This document shows, in pieces, positions 55,221-63,725 of a stretch of DNA of 64,000 nt (its first letter is position 1; each line of letters starts with the position of its first letter). The stretch is from positions 172,167 through 236,166 of the forward strand of contig NZ_JAAQPH010000008.1 of NCBI RefSeq assembly GCF_011683915.1, written 5' to 3'. The notes under the pieces are model-generated. The model was not told where the DNA came from and did not search any database. It saw nothing but the letters and a program-made list of their open reading frames with translations. Source of the stretch: Pelagibius litoralis (GTDB lineage Bacteria; Pseudomonadota; Alphaproteobacteria; Kiloniellales; Kiloniellaceae). The position numbers and the translations under genes are program-made.

Positions 55221-56004
55221 GGCCCTGCCCCAGGTAAAGTTCCTGAACCTCGGGATCGTTCTCGATTTCCTCGGGCGTGCCTTCTTTGAAGATGCGCCCG
55301 TTGTGCATCATGGTGACGCTCTCTGCGGCACGCAGAGCCACATCCATGTCATGTTCGATAATGATGTAGCCGATGTGATCGGGTAGCGACTGCAGGATCT
55401 CCACCAGTTCTGTCCGCTCGGTCGGCGAAAGCCCGGCCGCCGGTTCGTCGAAGAGGATCAACCGCGGCGCCCCGGCCAGGGCCAGCGCAATCTCCAGTTG
55501 GCGTTGCTGGCCGTGGCTGAGGGCGGCCACCAGCATGTCCCGGGCATCGTCCAGATGAACCGCGGACAACAGGGTTTCGGCGGTATGAAAAGCGCTGTCG
55601 TCACGGCCCGGACGCTTCAAGGAAAACCGCCGCCGGCTGACGCCGCGGCAGGCCAGATAGATATTGTCGATCACGCTCAGTCCATCGAAAAGCAGCGAGA
55701 TCTGGTAGGTCCGGCGCAGGCCGCGGCGAATGCGTTCATGCACCGGCAGATCGGTCACATCCTCCCCGAACAGACGCACGCGACCGGTGGTCGGCGGGTA
55801 GTCGCCGGTGATCGCGTTGAACAAGGTTGTCTTGCCGGCCCCGTTCGAGCCCAGAACCGCACGCCTCTCCCCCGCCCGGACGGTGAGGTTGATATCCGCC
55901 AGGGCCACCAGCGCACCGAAGTGGCGGCTGACGGCTTCAAGCTCCAGCGCGAAACGGCCGGCCCCTTGAAGGCGGGAGAGAGCGTCGGTTCTGGACGTCG
56001 ACAT
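55213..56004 (-). CDS. livG: LivG-type branched-chain/amide ABC importer ATPase
   Basis: 263 residues with Walker [10 protein letters not shown] (about 53-61), signature [16 protein letters not shown], Walker [16 protein letters not shown] and the C-terminal extension typical of LivG. Partner of the LivF domain encoded directly downstream. The signature reads LSHGQ, common in LivG. Confidence 0.9.
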   Translation of the reverse strand: MSTSRTDALSRLQGAGRFALELEAVSRHFGALVALADINLTVRAGERRAVLGSNGAGKTTLFNAITGDYPPTTGRVRLFGEDVTDLPVHERIRRGLRRTYQISLLFDGLSVIDNIYLACRGVSRRRFSLKRPGRDDSAFHTAETLLSAVHLDDARDMLVAALSHGQQRQLEIALALAGAPRLILFDEPAAGLSPTERTELVEILQSLPDHIGYIIIEHDMDVALRAAESVTMMHNGRIFKEGTPEEIENDPEVQELYLGQGHG

Positions 56005-56030
56005 CGGGTTAAGATCTTACTTCCAACAAC

Positions 56031-57281
56031 TTACTCGCAGACAGGGTTCTCTCGGCTGACGGCGCCGTACTTCAGGAACTCGTCATAGGAGAGGCCCAGG
56101 GTCTGGCTGACCTGCGGAATGACTTTGATGGTCTTGTTCAGCAGATTGCCGTCAGGCCCTTCGGCCACTTCCGTGAGGAAGATGTCGGCGACCGCATTGC
56201 GCCGCTCGTCGAGCTTCACCATGCCCGTGGGGGTCTCGAACTCCAGCGCGGCGAGCGCCGCCCGATAGGCCTTGCCGCCGTCGGAGAGATTGCCGTCGAC
56301 CGTATCGAGGGCCAGCAGGGCTGCCTTGGTGTTGACGTAGTAGGCATGGGCGAAGAGCGATGGTGACGGGAAGCCGTCCGGAAACTGCTTCTTATAGGCG
56401 GCGACGAAACCGGCCCAGCGGGAATCGTCCCAGGTGTCGGAAATCGGACCGGCCGAGGGCGTGCCGACCACGAAGTCGCGGGTCCGGCCCTTGGAGCCGA
56501 GCACCGTCTGATCCACCGTGATCGAACCGCCGATCAGCGGCAGTTCGCCGCCGGTCTGCTCGTACTGGGTCAGGAAGTTCACCGCATCGGCACCGCCGAG
56601 AGCGACGTAGATCGCATCGACGTCATCGGGCAGGGCCGCGATCACCGAGGAGTAGTCCTTGTTGCCGATCGGAACCCAGAAACGGGCGTCGGCAGGCGCC
56701 TTGCCGCCGAGCCGGCAGAACGGCTCCAGGAAGCCGAAGACCTGGGTGTAGGGGAAGGAGTAATCTTCCGCGAGAACCGCCAGTTTGCGGTAACCCTTTT
56801 CCTTATAGACATACTCGCCAAGGCCGGCCATCCACTGCGCACCCTCGGTACCGAAGCGGAAGAAGTTGTCGGCCGGATCGCGCAGCGTGGTGTCCTGTGC
56901 GGCGGAGCTGCCATTAAGGAAGGTCACATTGGGTTGGGTCTTGGCGTAGTCTTTGACCGCAAGCCCCTCAGATCCGGAAAGCGGACCGACCATGACCTGG
57001 ACGCCGTCCTGCTCGACCAGCTTGCGGGTCGCGCGGATGGCACTGTCCGGCGAGGCGTCGGAAGAACCGGTAATCAGCTCGATCTTTTTACCACCGGCCG
57101 TATAGTTGAACTCTTCCAGGGCCATATAGACGCCGCGCATGCTGTCTTCGCCAAGCACCGTAAAGGCGCCTTCCAGCGTCGCCAGGGCCCCCATTTTGAC
57201 CGTCTCCTGCGCAGCGACCGGGCTTGCCATAGCCAAGACCGTCGCCGCCACCAGCGTCGTTTTACCTAGTCTGAACATCAT
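56031..57281 (-). CDS. LivK-type periplasmic binding protein
   Basis: About 416 residues from ATG 57281, preceded by GGGAGGGA and starting a clear Sec signal (cleavage near VAA-QE). Type I periplasmic-binding fold of amino-acid/amide importers (VKMGALATLEGAFTVLGEDSMRG, ALEEFNYTAGGKKIELI). Homologues bind amino acids, urea, amides or aromatic acids. The ligand is unknown. Confidence 0.9.
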   Translation of the reverse strand: MMFRLGKTTLVAATVLAMASPVAAQETVKMGALATLEGAFTVLGEDSMRGVYMALEEFNYTAGGKKIELITGSSDASPDSAIRATRKLVEQDGVQVMVGPLSGSEGLAVKDYAKTQPNVTFLNGSSAAQDTTLRDPADNFFRFGTEGAQWMAGLGEYVYKEKGYRKLAVLAEDYSFPYTQVFGFLEPFCRLGGKAPADARFWVPIGNKDYSSVIAALPDDVDAIYVALGGADAVNFLTQYEQTGGELPLIGGSITVDQTVLGSKGRTRDFVVGTPSAGPISDTWDDSRWAGFVAAYKKQFPDGFPSPSLFAHAYYVNTKAALLALDTVDGNLSDGGKAYRAALAALEFETPTGMVKLDERRNAVADIFLTEVAEGPDGNLLNKTIKVIPQVSQTLGLSYDEFLKYGAVSRENPVCE

Positions 57282-57309
57282 TCCCTCCCATTCCTTGGTT
57301 TTTGAGTTT

Positions 57310-58380
57310 TCAGGTTTGTTCGAGCGATTCGGCCGGCTGCCGCTCGCCCCCTTCTCCGCGCCTGGCGTCCTGCCGCGCATTTCTTCCAAGTCGAAGCTTG
57401 TCTCTTAGCCGGTTCCAGATCCCCAACAAGCCGTCGGGGGAGAACAGAACGACCAGCAAGAAGGCCAGCCCGATGACGGTGTTGAAACGTTCCCGGTCGA
57501 TCAGGTCGATAGCAAAGTTCTCCAGCAGCACAAAGGCGATTGCGCCGATGAAGGGGCCGACCGGATGGCGCATCCCGCCGACCACCGCGATTACCAGGAT
57601 GTCGATGGCCACGTCGATTCCGACCGATCCCGGTGAGATCCGGCCGTTGAACCAGACCAGCAAGACCCCCGCCGTTCCGGCAATCAGGCCGGAGAGAAAA
57701 TAAGCGACGATGCGGTGCAGGGTGACGTCATAGCCCAGGGCGCGCATGCGCCGGGGATTGTCGCGGATCGCCTGCAGGCTGAGCCCGAAGGTGGAACGCG
57801 AGGCATAGAGGACGGCCAGGAAGAAACCGCCGGAGAGGGCCAGGGTCAGGTAGTAGAAGGGCGCGGGATCGCGCCAGTAGAGCCCGAAGATGGCGGGCGG
57901 CTCAACACCTGCAAATCCGGTGAAGCCGTTGAAGATGACGTAGTTCTGCCGCACGAAGTAGAAGAAGGCCACCGCAATGGCCAAGGTGATCATGATGGTG
58001 TAGATGCCTTCGGTGCGCACCGAGATGGCGCCGACGAAGACGCTGAAAAGCGCGGCACCGAGTATGGCGACCGGAACCGTCAGCCACCAGGGCCAGCCCA
58101 GACCCATGACCCCGACGCTGTTGTCGCCGAGGATCGCCACGAGATAGCCGGCAAGACCGGCCACCGTCAGCTGCGCCAGGCTGACCATGCCGCCGTAGCC
58201 GGCCAGCATCGTCAGCGACAGGGCGATTGTCCCGAGAATGAGCGAGTAGGCGCCGATCTGGAAGATGAAGAAGTCGCTGGCAAAGGCCGGATAGGCAAGC
58301 AGGAAGGCAACGGCGACAAGGGGCCCCGGGCGAAGCTCGGAGAGCAGGCTGTTTCCCGAAAAGAGCTGCCTTGCATCCAT
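57310..58380 (-). CDS. livM: LivM-type permease
   Basis: 356 residues, about 9-10 spans, with QAIRDNPRRMRALGYDV and GTAGVLL family segments. Stops 28 bp before the LivK start and begins 3 bp after livH. The C-terminal 35 residues are charged and unusually long. Confidence 0.9.
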   Translation of the reverse strand: MDARQLFSGNSLLSELRPGPLVAVAFLLAYPAFASDFFIFQIGAYSLILGTIALSLTMLAGYGGMVSLAQLTVAGLAGYLVAILGDNSVGVMGLGWPWWLTVPVAILGAALFSVFVGAISVRTEGIYTIMITLAIAVAFFYFVRQNYVIFNGFTGFAGVEPPAIFGLYWRDPAPFYYLTLALSGGFFLAVLYASRSTFGLSLQAIRDNPRRMRALGYDVTLHRIVAYFLSGLIAGTAGVLLVWFNGRISPGSVGIDVAIDILVIAVVGGMRHPVGPFIGAIAFVLLENFAIDLIDRERFNTVIGLAFLLVVLFSPDGLLGIWNRLRDKLRLGRNARQDARRGEGGERQPAESLEQT

Positions 58381-58383
58381 CGC

Positions 58384-59394
58384 CTAGCCCTCGCCCATAA
58401 GGCCCTGCGGGCGCACCGCGAGCACCACGACCATGATCAGGAAGGTGAGGACCACGCCATAGGTCGGGAAATAGGCGAGGCCGAACTGCTCGGCCAGGCC
58501 GATGAGCAGGGCGCCGATGGCGGCCCCGGTGACCGAGCCGAGCCCGCCGACGATCACCACGATCAGAGAGGCCAGCAGGTAGCGGATGTCCTCGCCCGGC
58601 GCGATGGAAAGCGCCGTCCCACCGACAACCCCGGCAAAGCCGGCAAGCCCGGCGCCGATGGCGAAAACCAGCGCAAAGAGCAGCTGGACGTTGACGCCGC
58701 TGGCCGAAAGCATCTGGCGGTCGTTCACCCCGGCACGGATCATCATGCCGATCTTGGTGCGGTTGAGGAACAGCCAGAGCCCGATACCGACGGTCAGGGC
58801 GACGCCAAGCACGGTCAGTCGGTAGATCGGATATTTGATAAAGACCGGATCGCCGGAGGCCTTGACGACCGAGACGATCGGCAGCGTGGTCGCGCCGAAA
58901 AGCCATTCCGGCGGCGCAAACTGATAGGTCGTTCCGGTCCAGACCGCGAGCATGAGATCGGCGGCGATGATGGAAATGGCGATGGTGACCAGGGTCTGGC
59001 GCAGGTCATCGCCTTCCATGCGCCGGAAGATCAGCACCTGCATCAGCACACCGCTGGCGGCCATCGCGAGGAAGGCGACGGCGAGACCGAGAAACCAGTT
59101 GCCGCTCGCTTCGGCGACTTCGTAGCCGATATAGGCGCCCAGAAGGTAGAGCGAACCATGCGCCAGGTTGACGTTGCGCATCAGGCCGAAAACCAGGGTA
59201 AAGCCGCTGGCGACCAGGAAATAGAGGCCGCCGAGGGTCACGCCGTTCAGCAGGGTGTTGACGAAGGTCTTCTTGCGGCCGATTGCGGAAATCAGCCATT
59301 CCGGCCAGACCGCGAAGATCATCCAAAGCAGCACTGCGGCTGCGAGCAAAATGATGATCGCCCAGAAAGTATGGCGCTCGACGAACTGTCTCAT
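58384..59394 (-). CDS. livH: LivH-type permease
   Basis: 336 residues from ATG 59394 (MRQFVERHTFW), chosen because that ATG overlaps the stop of a short upstream ORF (ATGA), which supplies translational coupling; the longer frame from 59418 lacks a ribosome site. Hydrophobic with about 8 spans and the family motifs NGVTLGGLYFLVASGFTLVFGLM and NLAHGSLYLLGAYIGY. Confidence 0.88.
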   Translation of the reverse strand: MRQFVERHTFWAIIILLAAAVLLWMIFAVWPEWLISAIGRKKTFVNTLLNGVTLGGLYFLVASGFTLVFGLMRNVNLAHGSLYLLGAYIGYEVAEASGNWFLGLAVAFLAMAASGVLMQVLIFRRMEGDDLRQTLVTIAISIIAADLMLAVWTGTTYQFAPPEWLFGATTLPIVSVVKASGDPVFIKYPIYRLTVLGVALTVGIGLWLFLNRTKIGMMIRAGVNDRQMLSASGVNVQLLFALVFAIGAGLAGFAGVVGGTALSIAPGEDIRYLLASLIVVIVGGLGSVTGAAIGALLIGLAEQFGLAYFPTYGVVLTFLIMVVVLAVRPQGLMGEG

Positions 59395-59486
59395 GCCGCC
59401 CGCCCCGCTGTCGCCCATCCGGTCGTCACCGGTACGGCCGATTGGGCATGGACGGTTTGGTCCCAGAAACCCGGCGTCCCCGCCAT
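59391..59486 (-). CDS. Short leader ORF coupled to livH
   Basis: 31 codons from ATG 59486, preceded by an excellent ribosome site (GGGAGGAGCAAGG). Its stop TGA overlaps the livH start (ATGA). The peptide begins MAGTPGFWDQTVH and has no known relative. It may be a leader that carries ribosomes into livH or a regulatory peptide. No run of one amino acid typical of an attenuator is seen. Confidence 0.55.
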   Translation of the reverse strand: MAGTPGFWDQTVHAQSAVPVTTGWATAGRAA

Positions 59487-59685
59487 CGCCTTGCTCCTCC
59501 CTTGAGCCCGGCGCCCTTTTGCGGGTGCCTTAAGCTCATGCCATCGCCCCATCTCGGCTTGCACCTGATTCTCTTGGGGCCGCAACAGCCGTCCGGCTGC
59601 AAGACAAAGCCTGTCCCGTCTCGAAACGCCCCGCAACTGCTTCTGACTGCCAATCTGGGTAAATTTGGGTAAGATCTGGTCCGTT

Positions 59686-60369
59686 ATGTTGAATCTTATG
59701 TTCTGGAAGATCGTGCTTCGCAGCGGAAGTGAATGGCCCGGCCATCCACTTCCGCCAGCTTTGGTGACGATTGCGCCGCCGTTGCGGAGCGACGATCTGC
59801 CTGAGGAAGTCGGCCTCTTGCTGCCCAACAAAGACAGCCTGGCCGCGACCATGCGGGCGCTCGAGGCGGCGCCGGAGACGGTGTCCGGGCATGCCGTCGG
59901 CCTGTTCCTGGCCGATCCATTCCTCAATCTGCGCCTGGAGATCAACCGGCTCGACCGCCTTGGCGTGCGCTGGGTGACCAATCTGCCGAGCACAGAACAA
60001 CAAGACGCAGAATTCACCCAGCAATTGAAAGATGTCGGCCTCGATTGTTCCTTGGAATACACGAGGCTGGCGGCCTGCCGCGACGCGGGTTTTGGCGCGC
60101 TGGCCGTCGTCGCCGACGGCAAGGGTGCAAAGCTGGCGGTGGCCGCCGGGCCAACGGCCTTGATCGTCATGCCGCGGGTGGCCGACTTCGCGGCCGGCTT
60201 TCCGTCCTTCCGCCAGCGCGGCGCCGCGGCGCTGGAGGTTCGGCGCGCAATCGACGAGACGGTGTGGACCGGGCCGATCCTCGGATTGGGGGATAAAAGC
60301 GAAGCCGAACATGAAGGCATTTGGCCGGAAGCCGTCGACGGGCTGGTCTGCCGGCCGGTGCCGGCATGA
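59686..60369 (+). CDS. Degenerate TIM-barrel paralogue (PEP-hydrolase-like)
   Basis: 227 residues from ATG 59686 (a TTG at 59665 is the longer alternative). Residues about 55-160 align by eye with the 52106-52951 protein: ADPFLNLRLEINRLDRLGVRWVTNLPS against [27 protein letters not shown], then FTQQLKDVGLDCSLE against [15 protein letters not shown]. The glycine-rich N-terminal and HxGLTTGG segments are lost. Probably a regulatory or ligand-sensing relic of the family. Divergent from the liv operon. Confidence 0.65.
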   Translation: MLNLMFWKIVLRSGSEWPGHPLPPALVTIAPPLRSDDLPEEVGLLLPNKDSLAATMRALEAAPETVSGHAVGLFLADPFLNLRLEINRLDRLGVRWVTNLPSTEQQDAEFTQQLKDVGLDCSLEYTRLAACRDAGFGALAVVADGKGAKLAVAAGPTALIVMPRVADFAAGFPSFRQRGAAALEVRRAIDETVWTGPILGLGDKSEAEHEGIWPEAVDGLVCRPVPA

Positions 60370-60412
60370 CGCGATGCCGGCTTTGCCTGATCACACCGCT
60401 TGCGAAAACAGG

Positions 60413-60517
60413 TCACGCGGAGCCTGAGTCGTAAAGAAACCCATGCCGCTCTAATCGTAAGCCAACCGCAGGGCTCGAAATCGCAGCCAAGAACGCGCCT
60501 AAGCCACGCTCTAACAT
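60413..60517 (-). CDS. Possible small ORF with strong ribosome site
   Basis: 34 codons from ATG 60517, preceded by GGGAGGCGGTACC. The peptide starts MLERGLGAFLAAI and is not recognised. It lies antisense to nothing, between the degenerate TIM-barrel gene and the GntR gene. It may be a chance frame or the 5' end of a lost gene. The remainder of 60370-60700 is non-coding and becomes AT-rich toward the GntR promoter. Confidence 0.3.
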   Translation of the reverse strand: MLERGLGAFLAAISSPAVGLRLERHGFLYDSGSA

Positions 60518-60662
60518 GGTACCGCCTCCCTGATTTTTCTTGGCCCTTTATTGAACCAATTTCTTTTTAATATTGATGGTATTTCGCCGCACAAGGAATT
60601 GTCAAAAAAATCCGTTGTATATCAGCTTTTTGTATTATTGATCCTTCTGAAGTAATGGTACA

Positions 60663-60682
60663 ATTGGATCATTATTGGATCA
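60663..60682. promoter_or_regulatory. Tandem repeat in the GntR promoter
   Basis: ATTGGATCA is repeated 11 bp apart (60663-60671 and 60674-60682), with a TTGATCC inverse about 25 bp further upstream. It lies in an AT-rich stretch just before the GntR start at 60701, so autoregulation is plausible. Confidence 0.4.
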
Positions 60683-60700
60683 GTTAAGAGATAGATTGCC

Positions 60701-61369
60701 ATGCCGAGACTGGTAGCCGACGAAGTGGCAAAACAGCTACGCCAGAGAATTGATGCCGGCGAGTGGGCGGCGATGGGCCGAATGCCTCCTGAAAGACAAC
60801 TGGCTGACGAGTACGGGATCGCGCGCAATACAATGAGGCGCGCCGTGTCACTTCTCGAAGACGACGGTATTGTCACCAGACAGGTCGGGCGCGGCACCTT
60901 TTTGGCCAATCCGGAAACCAATTCGTTTGCCGCCATCATTGGACGCATCCAGGGCACAAGTCCCGCAGATCTGATGGAACTGAGGCTTTTGCTGGAGCCC
61001 GCCGCCGCTTCTGCAGCCGCGACCGCGGCGAGCGACACGCAACTCGAAGCGATCGAACTGGCCCACAAGAATGCATGTGAAGCAGAAGACATGCCGACTT
61101 TCGAGGACTGGGACGCAGTGTTCCACCAGCGGATCTTTGACTGCACGCGCAATGAGTTGCTGAAGGAGACCCATAATCTGTTGCGGCTCCTGCGCAGCCA
61201 GCCCTTGTGGTTCGACATGAAGAAGCGGGCATTTTCAGAAGAGCGCATGAGGCATTACTGCAAAGAGCATGAAGCGCTTCTCGACGCCCTTATGCGCCGT
61301 GACCGCGAGGCGGCCAGAAACGCCATGACCGTCCATCTCAAGACCGTGCAGCACAATCTGTTGGGATAA
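60701..61369 (+). CDS. GntR-family regulator, FCD type, second
   Basis: 222 residues: GntR winged HTH (about 5-70: QRIDAGEWAAMGRMPPERQLADEYGIARNTMRRAVSLLEDDGIV) and FCD helical domain (DLMELRLLLEPAAASAAA, then DAVFHQRIF). Next to the liv/UPF0261 operon and the TIM-barrel paralogue, which are its likely targets. Convergent with the TIM-barrel-Fis gene. Confidence 0.88.
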   Translation: MPRLVADEVAKQLRQRIDAGEWAAMGRMPPERQLADEYGIARNTMRRAVSLLEDDGIVTRQVGRGTFLANPETNSFAAIIGRIQGTSPADLMELRLLLEPAAASAAATAASDTQLEAIELAHKNACEAEDMPTFEDWDAVFHQRIFDCTRNELLKETHNLLRLLRSQPLWFDMKKRAFSEERMRHYCKEHEALLDALMRRDREAARNAMTVHLKTVQHNLLG

Positions 61370-61443
61370 AAAGACCCGCGCCGCCGAAATCCACCCTTGC
61401 CGGCCTAGCATCGCGGACCCCGGCGGAAAGAAGACGGGTCGCC

Positions 61444-63255
61444 TCAGCCGTCCAAGCCGTACTTCCGGATCTTGTTGTAAAGGGTCTTGCGCGAAACACC
61501 CAACACCTCGGCGGTACGGCTGCGGTTGAAGCCGTGCCGCCAGAGTGCATCGACAATCCGGTCCTTCTCTGTGCGGCTGGTGGAAACTTCGCCGCCTTCC
61601 TGGTGAAGCAGGGCCGACAGCTCGCCGAGTTGTACCGGCACATCCCCAGCGCGCGGCACCAGGGCCCCCAGCAGGGCGCGCACCTCCGCATCGTTTTCGG
61701 GCCAAAGGTGCGCGTGGAGGTGCTGCAGGGCGGCGGAGGTAAAGAATGACCGCGCGACCTCGACGCCCAGGCTCCGGAAGGCCTGCGCCTCGATGACCGC
61801 CATCAGGTCGTCGATGCGCTCGCGCAGCGGCGGCAGGCGCAGGGTCCAACCCGAGAAAGCGGCAACCAGTTCCGCCTCAAGGCCAGCGCCGAGAAGGCTT
61901 TCGGTTTCGCGCCCCGCGGTCACCGGCGCCTCGCTGACAAGGACCACACGCGGCAGGATCGGCAGGCTGCGGCGGCGGCCCGGTGCGCGGAAAACCCCTT
62001 CGCGAAGAGCGCGGGCCAGCCGCTTCTGGGTGGCCGCCGGCAAACGTTCGGGCGCATGGATTACCAGCAGGGCGACAGAGCTGTCGGCCAGCGCCGGCGG
62101 CTGCTTGGCGGTGCTTTCTCGGTGACCGAACAGCAGATTTCTGGCGCGAGCCGGAAAATCCTCACCGGCAAGATCAACGTGCAGAACGTCCTTCCAGCGC
62201 TCTCGGTTTTTCAGGCCGCAGAGAGCATTCAGGGTCGGCGTCTGAACAAGACCCTTTTCGGCGAGAAGCAAGACAGGCTCGGCAGCCCCCGCCATGCTGC
62301 GCAGCCTGCGCAGAAAGGCGAGATGGGCGTTTGAGCGCCCGACGAAGCCGAAGCGCCGCGACCAGACGACAAGGCGGGCGCTGGCGCGGTCCAGTGCCGC
62401 CCGCCGCTGGCTGGCGTGACGAAAGCGGTCGATCTGATCGGCCACCGAGTCTTCCAGCGGCATGCGCTCGAAGGTCGAACCGCCCACGTAGCCGTCGATC
62501 GGCGCCAGGCTGAGGACGCGCCCGAGATCCTCGGCAGTGGCGATCGGACCGCCTTCCAGGAAAAACCGGGTCTTCGGGTGGATGCGCTTGATCAGCCGGC
62601 CGATCTCCCGCGCTGCGGTGGCGACTTCCTCCAGGGTGCTGCGGCTGCGATGACCGAGAACGCCCCCTACATTCCAACCCAGATTGAGGCATACCATATC
62701 GATCCCGGCATCTGCCGCAAACCGCGCTTGCGTGCGCGTTGCGCAGTAGAAGATCGACGTCAGGCCGGCGTCCTGAACAGCGCGCAGTTGTTCGACTTCC
62801 CGTTCGATACCGCGCCCGGCACGCGCCAGGATCTGCTGCATCGGCCGCGAATAATGCATGCAGCTCGGGAAGTTGACCGCGCCGGCAAAGCCGGCCTCAA
62901 GAACCGACTGCGCAACCGCAGCGGGCTCGAAGGTAGCGCCCCAGACGTTCACGCCCAACAGAACCGGTATCTTGCACTGGGCCAGCAACTCCTCGCGGGC
63001 GAAACGCCGGCTCAAAGGCCCGGCGTCGAAGATCGGCAGCATGCAGGCGATGGACGGCGCGCCCATGTTGCGCAGCCGCCCGGCGTTGATCGCCAACAGA
63101 AAATCGGCGCCGCCGCGCTCGGCGGCCAGGGCCGTCGTGCCCGAGCCGATGGCGGCACCGATCAGGAACCTCGATGCAAACCGCGGGGATTGCCGGCTGG
63201 TCTCAAGTCCGCTGTCCATCGCCCAGTTTAAACAGATTATCCGCCTCTCCGCCAT
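61444..63255 (-). CDS. TIM-barrel sensor fused to a sigma54-activator-like domain and Fis HTH
   Basis: 603 residues. Residues about 25-290 form a PEP-hydrolase-like TIM barrel (IGAAIGSGTTALAAERGGADFLL, KIPVLLGVNVWGATF, AGAVNFPSCM, GGSTFERMPLE), paralogous to the 52106 product. Residues about 315-540 resemble the AAA+ part of sigma54 activators but lack a proper Walker A (LLLAEKGLVQTPTLN) and the GAFTGA loop, so sigma54 activation is unlikely. The last 45 residues are a Fis-type HTH (IVDALWRHGFNRSRTAEVLG, then SRKTLYNKIRKYG). Probably a ligand-sensing DNA-binding regulator of the liv operon. ATG 63219 is an alternative start. Confidence 0.82.
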   Translation of the reverse strand: MAERRIICLNWAMDSGLETSRQSPRFASRFLIGAAIGSGTTALAAERGGADFLLAINAGRLRNMGAPSIACMLPIFDAGPLSRRFAREELLAQCKIPVLLGVNVWGATFEPAAVAQSVLEAGFAGAVNFPSCMHYSRPMQQILARAGRGIEREVEQLRAVQDAGLTSIFYCATRTQARFAADAGIDMVCLNLGWNVGGVLGHRSRSTLEEVATAAREIGRLIKRIHPKTRFFLEGGPIATAEDLGRVLSLAPIDGYVGGSTFERMPLEDSVADQIDRFRHASQRRAALDRASARLVVWSRRFGFVGRSNAHLAFLRRLRSMAGAAEPVLLLAEKGLVQTPTLNALCGLKNRERWKDVLHVDLAGEDFPARARNLLFGHRESTAKQPPALADSSVALLVIHAPERLPAATQKRLARALREGVFRAPGRRRSLPILPRVVLVSEAPVTAGRETESLLGAGLEAELVAAFSGWTLRLPPLRERIDDLMAVIEAQAFRSLGVEVARSFFTSAALQHLHAHLWPENDAEVRALLGALVPRAGDVPVQLGELSALLHQEGGEVSTSRTEKDRIVDALWRHGFNRSRTAEVLGVSRKTLYNKIRKYGLDG

Positions 63256-63396
63256 TTCCGGTTATGAGATGTCTTGTCTCCGTCCAACGAACGCCCGAAT
63301 GAGGTCGAGATCATTTGTCGGCGCTGGCGGCACCCGATAGCCAAGGCCGGACACTTGACGTGTCATTATCGTCCTAGCCGGGCCTTGATACGCTCG

Positions 63397-63552
63397 CTAA
63401 GTCGCTGTTTCCTGCTTGTCCAAAGCCCGCGCCCGCGATGAGCGGATCGCCGTCACCAGAGCCAGCGCCATCGGGATGACGAACACACAGAGAGGCACGA
63501 TCACCGGCACGACGTGGACATAAGGAATGTCCAGGAACTTCGCAAACAATGG
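63397..63552 (-). pseudogene. C-terminal fragment of a membrane protein
   Basis: An open frame ending at TAG (63397-63399) reads a 51-residue tail: KFLDIPYVHVVPVIVPLCVF, a hydrophobic helix, then the charged end RSSRARALDKQETAT. It is cut at about 63552, exactly where the recombinase fragment begins on the other strand. Looks like the last span of a transporter truncated by an insertion or deletion. The family cannot be told. Bases 63256-63396 show no gene. Confidence 0.5.
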
Positions 63553-63665
63553 GATCGCGCAGCCTCATCGAGCGCGTGGTCTTGAGCCCCAGGGATGAAG
63601 CCTTCGAGATCGAGCTGGTCGGCGAGATCGCCCGGATGGTCGAGGTGGTCTTGTCTTCAGGCAAC

Positions 63666-63694
63666 AAAAAAGCCGCCCTCGATGAGAGGACGGC
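63666..63694 (-). terminator. Rho-independent terminator-like hairpin (minus strand)
   Basis: Read on the minus strand: GCCGTCCTC, loop TCATC, GAGGGCGGC, then TTTTTT. The stem is 9 bp with one mismatch. Its spacing after the repeat half GCCCCCGCAACCA looks like the end of a tRNA transcription unit whose body is now missing. Confidence 0.6.
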
Positions 63695-63707
63695 GTGTTT
63701 GGTAAAG

Positions 63708-63725
63708 GTGGTTGCGGGGGCTCGC
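63708..63725. repeat. Truncated REP-like/tRNA-3'-end-like repeat, copy 4
   Basis: GGTGGTTGCGGGGGC followed by TCGC. The first arm is complete, but the second arm stops after a few bases. The flank GGTAAAGGTGGTTGCGGG is shared with the reverse complement of copy 1 (101-122). The break coincides with the start of the IS110-type sequence. Confidence 0.7.

Larger units (their letters stand above)
63549..63725 (+). pseudogene. C-terminal remnant of a large serine recombinase
   Basis: The frame reads SLIERVVLSPRDEAFEIELVGEIARM, the usual C-terminal segment of large serine site-specific recombinases, and then runs through a hairpin into the repeat (VKVVAGA). The catalytic N-terminus is missing. Recombinases that read into a tRNA-like end are typical of elements integrated at tRNA 3' ends. 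The frame is broken by the IS110-associated sequence that follows. Confidence 0.6.

Noticed and set aside
57715..59505. A 596-codon plus-strand open frame rich in His, Asp and Gln
   Set aside because: Antisense to livM and livH. The composition is typical of the reverse strand of hydrophobic GC-rich genes.
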